Source: Clostridia bacterium (GTDB taxonomy: Bacteria > Bacillota > Clostridia > Lachnospirales > Lachnospiraceae). From it: a stretch of DNA of 64,000 nucleotides. The notes beneath the pieces were generated by a model that saw only the letters and a list, made by a program, of their open reading frames with translations, ran no database searches and was not told the origin of the DNA. Of the stretch, positions 43,227 through 52,948 are shown one piece after another; the first letter of the stretch is position 1, and each line of letters opens with the position of its first letter. The position numbers and the translations under genes were made by a program. The DNA lies in contig CAJTIM010000018.1 in assembly GCA_910576325.1 (NCBI GenBank), forward strand, positions 1 to 64,000, in the 5' to 3' direction.

Positions 43227-44431
43227 GACAAAACGGAAAACTTTTGATTACACGGCAGAAGGAACAGCGGCAGGAGCGGATTCTTTCTGCCTTTTACGAG
43301 GATGGAAAACCGGCGGAGCTGTCCTGTTTCCGCTCCGGCGACAGACAGATCCTGGGAAATATTTACATCGGGAAGGTAAAAAACGTTGTCAAGAATATTG
43401 AGGCGGCTTTTATAGAGATTGAGGGCGGAATTCTCTGCTATCATTCCATTCGGGAGAAAGAGGAGCCCATTTTTATCAAGGATAAGAAAGGGAACCGGCT
43501 GTCTCCCGGAGATGAGCTTCTGGTACAGGTAAGCCGGGAGGCGGTAAAGACAAAAGCGCCTACGGTTACCTGCAATTTGAATTTTCCCGGAAAATATCTG
43601 GTGCTTACTACGGGCAGGAAGGAGATCGGCCTGTCCGCGAAGCTTCCTCCTGAGGAAAAAGAACGGCTGAAAGCGATTGCGTCATCCTTTCCCAGGGAAG
43701 AGTTTGGAGTGATAGTGAGAACAAACGGCGCTTATGCCTCAGCGGAAGCTCTTGAGGAGGAATATAAACGCCTATCTGACGCCTGTCATAAAGTTTTGAA
43801 CGAGGGGAGGCACCGGATTTGCTTTTCCAGGCTCTATCAGGAACCACCTGCCTACATGGCCGGCATCCGCAGCTTAAAGACAGAAGAGCTTCAGGAGATT
43901 GTAACAGATGACCCGCAGATTTTTGAGGAGATTTCGGCATATCTAGCGGAATATCAGCCGGAGGATAAGGATAAGCTGCGTTTTTATGAGGAGAAAAGTC
44001 CTTCTATGGATCATTTTTATGGGATCAGTACGGCTTTTAAGCATGCTCTGGAGGAGCGCGTATGGCTGAAGTCAGGGGCGTACCTTGTGATTCAGCCTAC
44101 GGAAGCCCTGACCGTGGTGGATGTGAATACGGGGAAATACGACGGGCACAAAAAGCTGCGTGAAACCTTCCTGCGCATCAATCAGGAAGCGGCAAGGGAG
44201 CTGGCACGCCAGCTGCGCCTGCGCAATCTGTCGGGGATTATCATTGTAGATTTTATTGATATGGAGGAGGAAGCGGATCGCAAAAGCCTGATGGATACCC
44301 TGGCGCAGGAGCTTCAAAAGGACCCTGTAAAAACTGTTCTCGTTGATATGACTCCCTTAGGGCTTGTGGAGCTTACACGGAAAAAGGTGCGGAAAACCTT
44401 AAAAGAGCAGGTGGAACATGAATCAATATGA
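43223..44431 (+). CDS. rng: Ribonuclease E/G-type endoribonuclease
   Basis: 402 residues. An S1 RNA-binding domain (about 36-120) is followed by the RNase H-like and catalytic DNase I-like parts. The magnesium-binding aspartates are Asp300 in LTVVDVNTG and Asp343 in IIVDFIDM. The protein stops at LTRKKVRKTLKEQ, just where longer RNase G enzymes continue to the zinc-link CxxC, which is missing. It cleaves single-stranded A/U-rich RNA and takes part in rRNA maturation and mRNA decay. In most Clostridia rng is followed directly by rplU; here a PTS cassette intervenes, and the regulator gene starts 14 bases inside the rng 3' end. Confidence 0.92.
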   Translation: MRQNGKLLITRQKEQRQERILSAFYEDGKPAELSCFRSGDRQILGNIYIGKVKNVVKNIEAAFIEIEGGILCYHSIREKEEPIFIKDKKGNRLSPGDELLVQVSREAVKTKAPTVTCNLNFPGKYLVLTTGRKEIGLSAKLPPEEKERLKAIASSFPREEFGVIVRTNGAYASAEALEEEYKRLSDACHKVLNEGRHRICFSRLYQEPPAYMAGIRSLKTEELQEIVTDDPQIFEEISAYLAEYQPEDKDKLRFYEEKSPSMDHFYGISTAFKHALEERVWLKSGAYLVIQPTEALTVVDVNTGKYDGHKKLRETFLRINQEAARELARQLRLRNLSGIIIVDFIDMEEEADRKSLMDTLAQELQKDPVKTVLVDMTPLGLVELTRKKVRKTLKEQVEHESI

Positions 44432-46463
44432 AGTCTCATTGACAAAAAGCACACGAAAGGTGTTGAAATTTCTTTTGGAGGAAACGGAAACTTCGGGCCT
44501 TGAGCAGATTGTCCGGGGATCCGGAATCTCTAAAAGAAGTGTTTACTATGATTTAAATCACATTCGTCATCTGCTGAAGACCTTAGACGCCGGGTCCCTG
44601 GATCGGGAAGACGGCACATATCTGCTTACTTCAGGACAGAAGCAGATATTAAAGGATTATTTGAGGACAAAGGGACGCTCCTTTGAAAAAAGTGATCGGA
44701 TTGCTTATATTATTTGTGCTTCTATTTGTTCCTCCAAAGAGGTGCGTCTGGAAACCCTGATTTCTGACTTTGGCGTATCCAGAAATGCGGTGCTCTACGA
44801 TTTGGCGGAAGCGAAAAAGCTTTTATCCGGATATCAGCTCTCCCTTATGAATACAAAGAAGAAGGGATACTATGTCAGCGGTGACATATTTCGTCAGCGC
44901 TCCGTTTTTCTGCTTTACGTAACGGAGCTTTTGGATCTTCTAAGCCCTTTCGGAGGAAGCGGCCTGGCCCTGTTCGATGCGGAAACCGTGGATTCCTATC
45001 TGCATATCCTGCAGCAGATAGGAGAAGAGCTGAATTTAATTCTGGAAGAGGGAAGTATGTTGGAGCTGGTTTACCTGATACTTGTGGTACGCAATACTCC
45101 TGCGGTATACAAGATTCAGCTTCTGGATATCGAGTATGTGCGCGGCACCAAAGAGTTCTGCCTGGTAGATCGCTTTTTTCAGGATATCAAGATGCATGAG
45201 AAGCTGTATCTTGCCATCTGTCTGCTGGGATACGGCAACAACAGACTTTATATGCATGAAAATCCCAAGGAGGAGCTTAAGCTTCAGGACTGTGCCGTTA
45301 AGCTGGTGGAAACCTTTGAACGAACGGCATGTGTGGATTTTGAACGACGGGAAGAGCTGACGGCCTCTCTTTATCTCCATATGAAGCTTTCCTATTTTAA
45401 CTATTGTTATCTGGTTCCCAACAACAATCCCCTGTTTAAGGAGATTCAGGAGGACTACGGAGAGCTTTACCGGATGACAAAGGCAAGCTGCGAGGTTCTT
45501 AAGGATGAGCTGCCTTATCTTCTGGATGAAAATGAAATTTCCTATCTGACCATTCACTTCGGCGTTTACATGCACAGCGCAAAGAAGGAGGCTTCCAGGG
45601 CAAGGGTTCTCATTACCTGCCCCAATATTACAACCAGCTCCCTGCTTTTGAAAAGTGAGATTGAACAGCAGTTTGACAATATTGAAGTGGTGGATATGGT
45701 GCGCCCCCATGATATTACCAGGTACACGGCCAAAAAACAGATTGATTTTATTATATCCACGGTTCCCTTTGACTGTTCCTTTCCCATGATCCTTGTGCAT
45801 CCCATTCTGACCCAGGAGGACAGGGCCAATATTGTGTCTCTGATGATGCTTTTAAATATCAGCTCCGGTTCCGACAATCAGCAGGTAAAGGCACTCTTAA
45901 AGATCGTGCGCAGCCATGTGGATGAGGAAACCTATCAGATGATCTGCCAGGATTTGAACAGCTATTTGAATTCCGGCGGGGTACTTGTCGCCATTCCGGA
46001 GAAAAAATATGCAACGCTTTATGATATCCTTGCCAGATGCAAAATCAAAATTGAGCCTCATACCTACATAGATTGGGAAAAAGCCGTGCGGGAGGCCGCT
46101 CTGCCGCTGCTGGAGCTGGAATGTATTCGTGAGGAATATATTGACGCCATGATTGCCATGGCTCACGACAACGGCCCATGGTTTGTAATCAACGATGAGA
46201 TGGCAATTGCACATGCCCATGCGGAGGATGGTGTGGATTCCCTGGGCCTTACCCTGACTATTTTTCAGGAGGGGCTGAATATTATGGGAAAATCCTCCAT
46301 TCATTTTCTGTTTGTTTTGTCAACGCCAAACAATCAGGAGCATCTGCACATTCTTCAGGACATTATGGAACTAAGCGGCAATACTGCCATGCAGCGTGAA
46401 CTCTTAGAGGCGCAATGTGAGGAAGATGCGCTGTATGTTTTGAGCAAACTGACGGATGAATAG
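44418..46463 (+). CDS. BglG/LicR-type PTS transcription regulator with PRDs, IIB-like and IIA-like domains
   Basis: 681 residues. Two N-terminal helix-turn-helix segments (about 10-55 and 105-135) precede two PRDs. PRD1 (about 180-285) has Tyr219 where the phosphorylatable His is usual; PRD2 (about 290-390) keeps His321 and His380. A IIB-like domain follows with Cys401 in LITCPN, then a IIA-like domain with His599 in IAHAHAEDGV, closely matching AHARPEDGV of the IIA protein of the same cassette. Such regulators turn on their own PTS operon depending on phosphorylation by HPr and the transporter. The start overlaps rng by 14 bases, so it is translated from the rng message at least in part. Confidence 0.92.
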   Translation: MNQYEVSLTKSTRKVLKFLLEETETSGLEQIVRGSGISKRSVYYDLNHIRHLLKTLDAGSLDREDGTYLLTSGQKQILKDYLRTKGRSFEKSDRIAYIICASICSSKEVRLETLISDFGVSRNAVLYDLAEAKKLLSGYQLSLMNTKKKGYYVSGDIFRQRSVFLLYVTELLDLLSPFGGSGLALFDAETVDSYLHILQQIGEELNLILEEGSMLELVYLILVVRNTPAVYKIQLLDIEYVRGTKEFCLVDRFFQDIKMHEKLYLAICLLGYGNNRLYMHENPKEELKLQDCAVKLVETFERTACVDFERREELTASLYLHMKLSYFNYCYLVPNNNPLFKEIQEDYGELYRMTKASCEVLKDELPYLLDENEISYLTIHFGVYMHSAKKEASRARVLITCPNITTSSLLLKSEIEQQFDNIEVVDMVRPHDITRYTAKKQIDFIISTVPFDCSFPMILVHPILTQEDRANIVSLMMLLNISSGSDNQQVKALLKIVRSHVDEETYQMICQDLNSYLNSGGVLVAIPEKKYATLYDILARCKIKIEPHTYIDWEKAVREAALPLLELECIREEYIDAMIAMAHDNGPWFVINDEMAIAHAHAEDGVDSLGLTLTIFQEGLNIMGKSSIHFLFVLSTPNNQEHLHILQDIMELSGNTAMQRELLEAQCEEDALYVLSKLTDE

Positions 46464-46620
46464 TTTAGGTACAGATTTCTGCACTGTAAATTGTGAATAA
46501 AGTTGGGCTTTTTCTTCTGGATTCTTTTGTGTATAGTTACTTTATCAGGAAGCTTGTTGATTCAGAACCATTCGATCCGTTACGCCGAATGGCAGCAAAA
46601 GAAGAAAAGGAGAAAAAGTT
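46464..46620 (+). promoter_or_regulatory. Leader of the PTS transporter genes
   Basis: 157 bases between regulator and IIC. A hairpin CCATTCG (46568-46574)/CGAATGG (46586-46592) stands ahead of the GGAG binding site. No good -35/-10 pair is seen; the hairpin could be an operator or processing site. Confidence 0.3.
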
Positions 46621-48009
46621 ATGTTTGTTATTGAGGCAATTTTGGGATTTATTGTACAGTTTATCTCAAATCCCACCATTTTGATCGCGCTGATTGTGCT
46701 TATCGGCCTGCTCATTCAAAAGAAGAAATGGAATGATCTGCTGCGCGGCACCGTAAAAACCATTGTAGGCTTTACGCTTATCAGCAGCGGCGCTAGCATT
46801 GTAATCGGTTCCGTTACTCCTATGAGCGATATGATGCAGGGCATCTTCGGCTTTTCCGGCACGCTTCCGGTCAATGAGTCCTGCTTTGCGGTAGCCTCCG
46901 CACAGTTTGGAACGGCATTATCAGGTATTATGGCCATTGCTCTTGTTGTAAATCTGGTACTGGCCCGTTTTTCCAAGTTCAAATTCATCTATCTTACGGG
47001 ACATGAAATTATGTGGATCTCTACGGTATGTGCCATTTCTCTGGGAGCTCTCGGCTTTCCGACCTGGCAGGTGCTTATCTGCGGCGGTCTGATAACCGGA
47101 ACCTATATGGCCGTTTTCCCGGCATTGATTTACAAATCCGTTTGTAAGGTTACGGGGACGAGGGATTTGGCAGTAGGTCACTCGGGAATCGTATACTACT
47201 GGATTGGCGGCCTGATTGCAAAGGCAACCGGAAATAAAGAGAAGGATGCGGAAAAGATTAATATGTCCAAGTCACTCAATGTGCTTCGCGACCTGACCAT
47301 CTCCCTGTCTCTGGCAATGACCCTGGTTTATATTCTGATTTCCGTGATCTGTATGGTTCAGCAGCCGGAGCTTGCGGCGGCAACCTTTGGAGGAACCAAC
47401 TTTATTATCTTCTCCATTACCTACGGCGTTCAGTTCGCGGTATCCATCTACGTGATTCAGTCCGGCGTGCGCATGATTGTAGCGGAGCTGATTCCGGCTT
47501 TCAAGGGTGTTGCGGAAAAATTTATCAAGAATGCGGTTCCTGCACTTGATATTCCGATTTTGTATCCCTATCAGCCCAATTCCGTACTGATCGGCTTCCT
47601 GTGTGCGGCTATTGGCGGCGTATTGGCCTTCTTCCTGCAGCTGGCATTGGCCGGGACCGCACTGGAGCTTCCGCTGATACTGCCTTCTCTGTTTACCGCG
47701 TTCTTTTACGGAGCGACCGTCGGCTGTGTGGCCAACAAGGAGGGCGGTCTCCGCGGCGTAATTATCAGTTCGCTGATCACGGGCTTTACCATTGCTCTGT
47801 TCCCGGCTCTGCTGATTAAATTCGGCGGCGTCAACGTGGAGAGAACCACCTTCGGCGGTGCGGACGCAACCGTGGTCGGCATGTTCAATACACAGGTCGG
47901 AGCCATAGGAAGCACCGGATTCCTGATTGCATCCGTTCTGGTATTCCTTGCACCTATTATTTACAGTGTTCTGACCAAGAATAAGGCAGGCATGACTGAG
48001 GAGGCTTAA
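46621..48009 (+). CDS. PTS transporter subunit IIC, ascorbate (UlaA)-like
   Basis: 462 residues, about ten to eleven hydrophobic helices. Family text: LIGLLIQKKKWNDLLRGTVKTIVGFTLISSGASIVIGSV, then TGHEIMWISTVCAISLGA and the VFPALIYKSV and AVGHSGIVYYWIGGLIAKATG segments that are typical of UlaA/SgaT permeases. It imports a sugar acid or related carbohydrate with phosphorylation by the IIB and IIA proteins encoded next to it. No catabolic enzyme is in the cassette, so the substrate is open; L-ascorbate is only the family's best-known case. The binding site is AGGAG. Confidence 0.9.
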   Translation: MFVIEAILGFIVQFISNPTILIALIVLIGLLIQKKKWNDLLRGTVKTIVGFTLISSGASIVIGSVTPMSDMMQGIFGFSGTLPVNESCFAVASAQFGTALSGIMAIALVVNLVLARFSKFKFIYLTGHEIMWISTVCAISLGALGFPTWQVLICGGLITGTYMAVFPALIYKSVCKVTGTRDLAVGHSGIVYYWIGGLIAKATGNKEKDAEKINMSKSLNVLRDLTISLSLAMTLVYILISVICMVQQPELAAATFGGTNFIIFSITYGVQFAVSIYVIQSGVRMIVAELIPAFKGVAEKFIKNAVPALDIPILYPYQPNSVLIGFLCAAIGGVLAFFLQLALAGTALELPLILPSLFTAFFYGATVGCVANKEGGLRGVIISSLITGFTIALFPALLIKFGGVNVERTTFGGADATVVGMFNTQVGAIGSTGFLIASVLVFLAPIIYSVLTKNKAGMTEEA

Positions 48010-48056
48010 AACAATCGTGACTTTCCCGTATAAGACGGGAGGAAAGGAGTTATATA

Positions 48057-48338
48057 ATGAAAGAAATCAACAGTATTTTGTGCTGCTGCATGACGGGAAT
48101 GGGTTCCTCCTTCCTGGTGGCTATGAATGTAAAGAAGGTAATGGAAAGCCTCGGCATGGAGGATGTGCTTGTAGAGCATGCCGGTACGTATGATGCGGTT
48201 CCCGGCGCGGCGGATCTCTTTGTCTGTTCCGCAGATATTTATGAGGAATGTGCCCGGGCAGGAGATGCCATTCCGCTGGAGCATCTGACGGATTACGAAG
48301 AAATCGAATCGAAAATTAAAGCTTATTTAAACAGCTAG
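48057..48338 (+). CDS. PTS subunit IIB, ascorbate (UlaB)-like
   Basis: 93 residues. The phosphocysteine motif is at the end of strand 1: ILCCCMTGMGSSFL, with Cys11 in the C-x-x-G-x-G-S-S phosphate loop; two further cysteines stand just in front of it. The protein receives phosphate from IIA and hands it to the sugar bound to IIC. Its length is normal. It lies between IIC and IIA, with 47 and 13 bases of spacing. Confidence 0.92.
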   Translation: MKEINSILCCCMTGMGSSFLVAMNVKKVMESLGMEDVLVEHAGTYDAVPGAADLFVCSADIYEECARAGDAIPLEHLTDYEEIESKIKAYLNS

Positions 48339-48351
48339 ATGGGATAATAAT

Positions 48352-48792
48352 ATGATAACCGAAATGTTAAAGCCGGAAAATGTACGTATTATTGAGGAAG
48401 CCTGCGATTGGGAGCAGGCGATTGAGATTTCCGCCCGGTCTCTGGTGGAGCAGGGCTATATTACGGAGCAGTATCCCCGGACCATTATTGAAACCACCAA
48501 AAAGCACGGCGCCTACTATGTGCTGTGTCCGGACGTGGCGCTGGCCCATGCAAGACCGGAGGACGGCGTGGTGAAAAAGCAGCTTGCTCTTACTCTGTTT
48601 CGCCGGCCCATATCCTTCCCGAATAAAAAGGATACCGTCCGTCTCATTATTACCCTGGCGGCCGAGGATTCCAACAGCCATCTGGATGTGCTGGCCCAGC
48701 TGGCGGAGCTTCTCAATGATGACAGCCGTATTCAGCTCTGTGTAAATATGGATTCCAGGGAGAAGCTGTACGAGGAATTTATCCGCAGCTAG
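48352..48792 (+). CDS. PTS subunit IIA, mannitol/ascorbate type
   Basis: 146 residues of the PTS_EIIA_2 family. The active-site histidine is His66 in VALAHARPEDGV; the conserved KHGAYYVLCPDVALAH front and FPNKKDTVRLIITLAAEDSNSHL strand support it. It takes phosphate from HPr. It is the last gene of the cassette and ends 14 bases before a large inverted repeat at the rplU promoter. Confidence 0.93.
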   Translation: MITEMLKPENVRIIEEACDWEQAIEISARSLVEQGYITEQYPRTIIETTKKHGAYYVLCPDVALAHARPEDGVVKKQLALTLFRRPISFPNKKDTVRLIITLAAEDSNSHLDVLAQLAELLNDDSRIQLCVNMDSREKLYEEFIRS

Positions 48793-48805
48793 AGGAAAAG
48801 ATTTC

Positions 48806-48853
48806 GGGGCAATGTCAAGAATTATTTTTCCAAAAAATTCTTGACATTGCCCC
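48806..48853. repeat. 18-bp perfect inverted repeat between PTS cassette and rplU
   Basis: Left arm GGGGCAATGTCAAGAATT (48806-48823) and right arm AATTCTTGACATTGCCCC (48836-48853) are fully complementary with a 12-base AT-rich loop. The right arm contains the TTGACA of the rplU promoter, and the left arm the same box in opposite direction. There is no T tract behind it, so if it ends PTS transcription it would be an atypical terminator. Confidence 0.85.
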
Positions 48854-48869
48854 TTATCCATGCTAATCT
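48841..48869 (+). promoter_or_regulatory. Promoter of the rplU-prp-rpmA operon
   Basis: TTGACA (48841-48846), 17 bases, TAATCT (48864-48869). The perfect -35 is part of the palindrome above. Confidence 0.75.
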
Positions 48870-48875
48870 ATTATG

Positions 48876-48957
48876 GATGCCGCACAGTGGGGTAGAAGTA
48901 TGTATTTTTTTCAAAGATACATCACCGAAGCTGGCGAGTAATGATAATAGGAGGTGC
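48876..48957 (+). ncRNA. rplU 5' leader, probable L21 autoregulatory leader
   Basis: About 80 bases between the predicted transcription start and the AGGAGG site. It contains CCGCACAGTG near the start, a hairpin ATGTAT (48900-48905)/ATACAT (48917-48922) and ACCGAAGCTGGCGAG before the ribosome binding site, which resembles the L21 leader of Firmicute rplU messages, where L21 is thought to bind its own message. The match is by memory of the motif and not by covariance search. Confidence 0.6.
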
Positions 48958-48960
48958 CAT

Positions 48961-49323
48961 ATGTACGCAATTATTGCAACAGGTGGTAAACAGTACAAAG
49001 TATCCGAGGGCGATGTTATCAGAGTGGAGAAGCTTGGTGTGGAGGCCGGTTCAAAGTATAAATTTGATCAGGTTCTGGCAGTAGGCGGAGATACCATGAC
49101 AGTTGGAACCCCCACCGTGGCCGGAGCAACTGTTACCGCATCGGTAGTCGGTGACGGAAAAGGCAAGAAGGTCATCGTTTACAAGTACAAGAGAAAAAGC
49201 GGATATCACAAGAAGAACGGCCACAGACAGCAGTACACGGAAGTAAAGATCGAGAAGATCGCCGTTAAGAAGCCACGTGCAAAGAAGGCTGCGGAAGAGG
49301 CCGAAGCAGTAGCAGCGGAATAG
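48961..49323 (+). CDS. rplU: 50S ribosomal protein L21
   Basis: 120 residues from ATG 48961 with AGGAGG upstream. It begins [18 protein letters not shown], the L21 signature, and shows [21 protein letters not shown] in the core that binds 23S rRNA. The Lys/Ala/Glu-rich tail (about 98-120) is longer than in Bacillus (102) but common in Clostridia. First gene of the operon. Confidence 0.97.
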   Translation: MYAIIATGGKQYKVSEGDVIRVEKLGVEAGSKYKFDQVLAVGGDTMTVGTPTVAGATVTASVVGDGKGKKVIVYKYKRKSGYHKKNGHRQQYTEVKIEKIAVKKPRAKKAAEEAEAVAAE

Positions 49324-49329
49324 GTTGTT

Positions 49330-49650
49330 ATGATTACGGTTACCATATATAAGGATTCCGGTAAATATCATCATTTTTCCGTGGAGGGACATGCCGGCTA
49401 TGCCCAGGAGGGTTATGATATCATTTGCGCGGCAGTCAGTGCTTTGACCGTAAATACGGTGAATTCCATAGAAGCCTTTACGGAGGATGATTTTTCGGCA
49501 GAGGAGAAGAACGGATTTCTTACCTGTCAGTTCAAAAGCCGCCCGTCTTTCAAGACGGAGCTTTTGATGGATTCCATGGTGCTTGGCATAACAGACATTC
49601 AGAATAACTATGGAAAGCAGTATATCAGGTTGATATGCAAGGAGGTGTAA
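49330..49650 (+). CDS. prp: Ribosomal-processing cysteine protease Prp
   Basis: 106 residues, YsxB family. Prp cuts the N-terminal extension off ribosomal protein L27, which is encoded right behind. The catalytic dyad is visible: His22 in EGHAGYA and Cys34 in DIICAAVS. It lies between rplU and rpmA as in all Firmicutes with the cleavable L27. Confidence 0.94.
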   Translation: MITVTIYKDSGKYHHFSVEGHAGYAQEGYDIICAAVSALTVNTVNSIEAFTEDDFSAEEKNGFLTCQFKSRPSFKTELLMDSMVLGITDIQNNYGKQYIRLICKEV

Positions 49651-49654
49651 GACT

Positions 49655-49942
49655 ATGTTACAGATGAACCTTCAGTTGTTCGCTCATAAAAAGGGAGTTG
49701 GTTCTACCAAGAACGGCAGAGATTCCGAGGCTAAGCGTTTGGGCGCAAAGAGAGCGGACGGACAGTTTGTAAAGGCCGGAAACATTCTTTACAGACAGCG
49801 TGGAACCAAGATTCACCCGGGTGTGAATGTAGGACGCGGCGGAGATGATACCCTGTTTGCTTTGACAGACGGTATTGTTCGTTTTGAGAGAAAAGGAAGA
49901 GATAAGAAACAGGTTTCTATCGTTCCGGTAGCAGCAGAATAG
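49655..49942 (+). CDS. rpmA: 50S ribosomal protein L27 with cleavable N-terminus
   Basis: 95 residues. It starts [21 protein letters not shown]; the part up to Phe9 matches the Prp recognition peptide, with cleavage expected between Phe9 and Ala10 so that the mature AHKKG end reaches the peptidyl-transferase centre. The rest is standard L27 ([16 protein letters not shown]). An intrinsic terminator follows. Confidence 0.97.
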   Translation: MLQMNLQLFAHKKGVGSTKNGRDSEAKRLGAKRADGQFVKAGNILYRQRGTKIHPGVNVGRGGDDTLFALTDGIVRFERKGRDKKQVSIVPVAAE

Positions 49943-49951
49943 GTTGTTTGT

Positions 49952-49985
49952 GAGGCTTCAAGTCGGTAGATTTGAAGCCTCTTTT
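49952..49985 (+). terminator. Terminator of the rplU operon
   Basis: GAGGCTTCAA (49952-49961) pairs with TTGAAGCCTC (49972-49981), followed by TTTT. obgE behind it therefore has reduced read-through or its own promoter. Confidence 0.85.
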
Positions 49986-49990
49986 ACTAA

Positions 49991-51340
<1,350 letters not shown>

Positions 51341-51381
51341 TTCGGCCGGTGTAAATGGTGCAAAAGAAGGAGATTTTATAT

Positions 51382-51675
51382 ATGACAAGCAGACAGAGGG
51401 CCTATTTAAAGAGCCTGGCCATGAAAATGGACCCTATTTTTCAGGTAGGCAAGTCTTCCGTAACTCCGGAATTGATCTCGGCTATCAGCGAAGCATTACG
51501 GGCGCGGGAGCTTATAAAAGTAAGTGTATTGCAAAACTGTGCGGACGATCCCAAAGTTATTTCGGAAATGCTGGCAGAGCGTACACATTCCCAGGTGGTA
51601 CAGGTGATCGGAAAAAAGATCGTACTCTACAAAGAGGGCAAGGATGATAAAAAACGAATCATGCTTCCCTGCTGA
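51382..51675 (+). CDS. yhbY: YhbY-family RNA-binding protein (CRM domain)
   Basis: 97 residues from ATG 51382 with AAGGAG upstream. A single CRM domain: SRQRAYLKSLAMKMDPIFQVGKSSVT with the GxxG-type loop, then RELIKVSVLQN and VVQVIGKKIVLYK. These proteins associate with pre-50S particles. The end overlaps nadD by 32 bases. Confidence 0.93.
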   Translation: MTSRQRAYLKSLAMKMDPIFQVGKSSVTPELISAISEALRARELIKVSVLQNCADDPKVISEMLAERTHSQVVQVIGKKIVLYKEGKDDKKRIMLPC

Positions 51676-52288
51676 GGAGGCAGGAAGAAAAAAGGTGGGA
51701 ATTCTGGGGGGAACCTTTGATCCCATTCATACGGGACATCTGATTTTGGCGGAAACAGCCTGTGAAGCATTTTCACTGGATTATGTTTTGATTATGCCCA
51801 ACGGCAATCCGCCTCATAAGCCCGGACAGGTCAATGCGTCCATGGAGCAGCGCACCCGTATGGCGGAGCTGGCCGCGTCGGATAATGACCATTTCCGGGT
51901 ATCCGATTTTGAAAAAACGCCTCAGGATTACCATTATACTTATGAGACATTGGAATTCTTAACACAGGAGCATCCGGATACGGATTACTATTTTATTCTG
52001 GGGGCGGATTCTCTGGTACATTTTCATACCTGGAAGGAGCCGGAGAGAATCTGCAAATGCTGCCGAATACTGGCGGCTACGAGAGATCGTATGGAAACCT
52101 CCGTATTAAAGAAGCATATGGAGCGGTTAGCGCTGGAGATGGGGGCCTGCATTGAGCCTTTGGAGACTCCCAACATTGACATTTCCTCCAATATGCTTCG
52201 GGAACGGGTGCGCAAGGGGCGGAGCATCCGGTATTATGTTCCCGACACCGTGGAAGCCTACATTCGGGAACAGGGCTTATATCTTTAA
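51644..52288 (+). CDS. nadD: Nicotinate-nucleotide adenylyltransferase
   Basis: 214 residues from ATG 51644, which lies within the yhbY end; GTG 51695 just before the core is an alternative. NadD (EC 2.7.7.18) makes NaAD from nicotinate mononucleotide and ATP. The motif GGTFDPIHTGHLIL is complete, and so is ISSNMLRERVRKG at the C-terminus; PNGNPPHKPG is the substrate loop. The upstream start is supported only by overlap coupling. Confidence 0.95.
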   Translation: MIKNESCFPAEEAGRKKVGILGGTFDPIHTGHLILAETACEAFSLDYVLIMPNGNPPHKPGQVNASMEQRTRMAELAASDNDHFRVSDFEKTPQDYHYTYETLEFLTQEHPDTDYYFILGADSLVHFHTWKEPERICKCCRILAATRDRMETSVLKKHMERLALEMGACIEPLETPNIDISSNMLRERVRKGRSIRYYVPDTVEAYIREQGLYL

Positions 52289-52330
52289 ATTACGTCCCTA
52301 TAGCTTTGATTACGGAAATGGGGAATCGAA

Positions 52331-52948
52331 ATGAAGCATTACGATATGAAGGCTTATCAGAAAAAGATCAAGCATGAGATGGACGACGGACGCTACCAGC
52401 ATACGCTCGGCGTTATGTATACCTGTGCGGCCCTTGCCATGCGCTACGAATATGACATTCAAAAAGCGGAGCTGGCCGGTCTGCTTCATGACTGCGCCAA
52501 GTGTATTCCCAACGGGAAAAAGCTGAAGCTCTGCGAGAAGCACAATATCCAGATCTCGGAGACAGAGCGCAGAAATCCCTTTCTGCTCCATGCAAAGCTG
52601 GGAGCCTTTCTCGCTATGGATCGGTATGGTGTGGAGGATAAGGAAATCATCAGTGCAATTCTCAACCATACGACCGGGAAGCCCAATATGTCCCTGCTTG
52701 ACAAAATTGTATATGTGGCCGATTACATTGAGCCGCGGCGCAGCAAAGCCGAAAATCTGGAGGAGATCCGCAAACTGGCATTTCTCGATCTGGATCAGGC
52801 GCTCTACCGGATTCTTTCCGATACCCTGAAATATCTGGATAAGGGATCCGGCGAGATTGACAATATGACCATGAAGGCGTATGAATATTACCATAAGAAG
52901 CAGCAAGAACCTGAACAGGAGGAGAACAATGACTTTAAAGCAGTCTAA
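52331..52948 (+). CDS. yqeK: HD-domain diadenosine tetraphosphatase YqeK
   Basis: 205 residues. The metal motif of the HD superfamily is seen in YQHTLGVMYTC, LLHDCAKCIP (His-Asp) and NHTTGKPNMSLLDKIVYVADYIEPRR. YqeK symmetrically hydrolyses Ap4A to two ADP in Gram-positive bacteria. A Glu/Gln-rich C-terminal tail overlaps the rsfS start by 20 bases. Confidence 0.93.
   Translation: MKHYDMKAYQKKIKHEMDDGRYQHTLGVMYTCAALAMRYEYDIQKAELAGLLHDCAKCIPNGKKLKLCEKHNIQISETERRNPFLLHAKLGAFLAMDRYGVEDKEIISAILNHTTGKPNMSLLDKIVYVADYIEPRRSKAENLEEIRKLAFLDLDQALYRILSDTLKYLDKGSGEIDNMTMKAYEYYHKKQQEPEQEENNDFKAV

Noticed and set aside
48841-48960. 40-residue N-terminal extension of L21
   Set aside because: It covers the rplU promoter and leader; L21 starts at MYAIIATGG.
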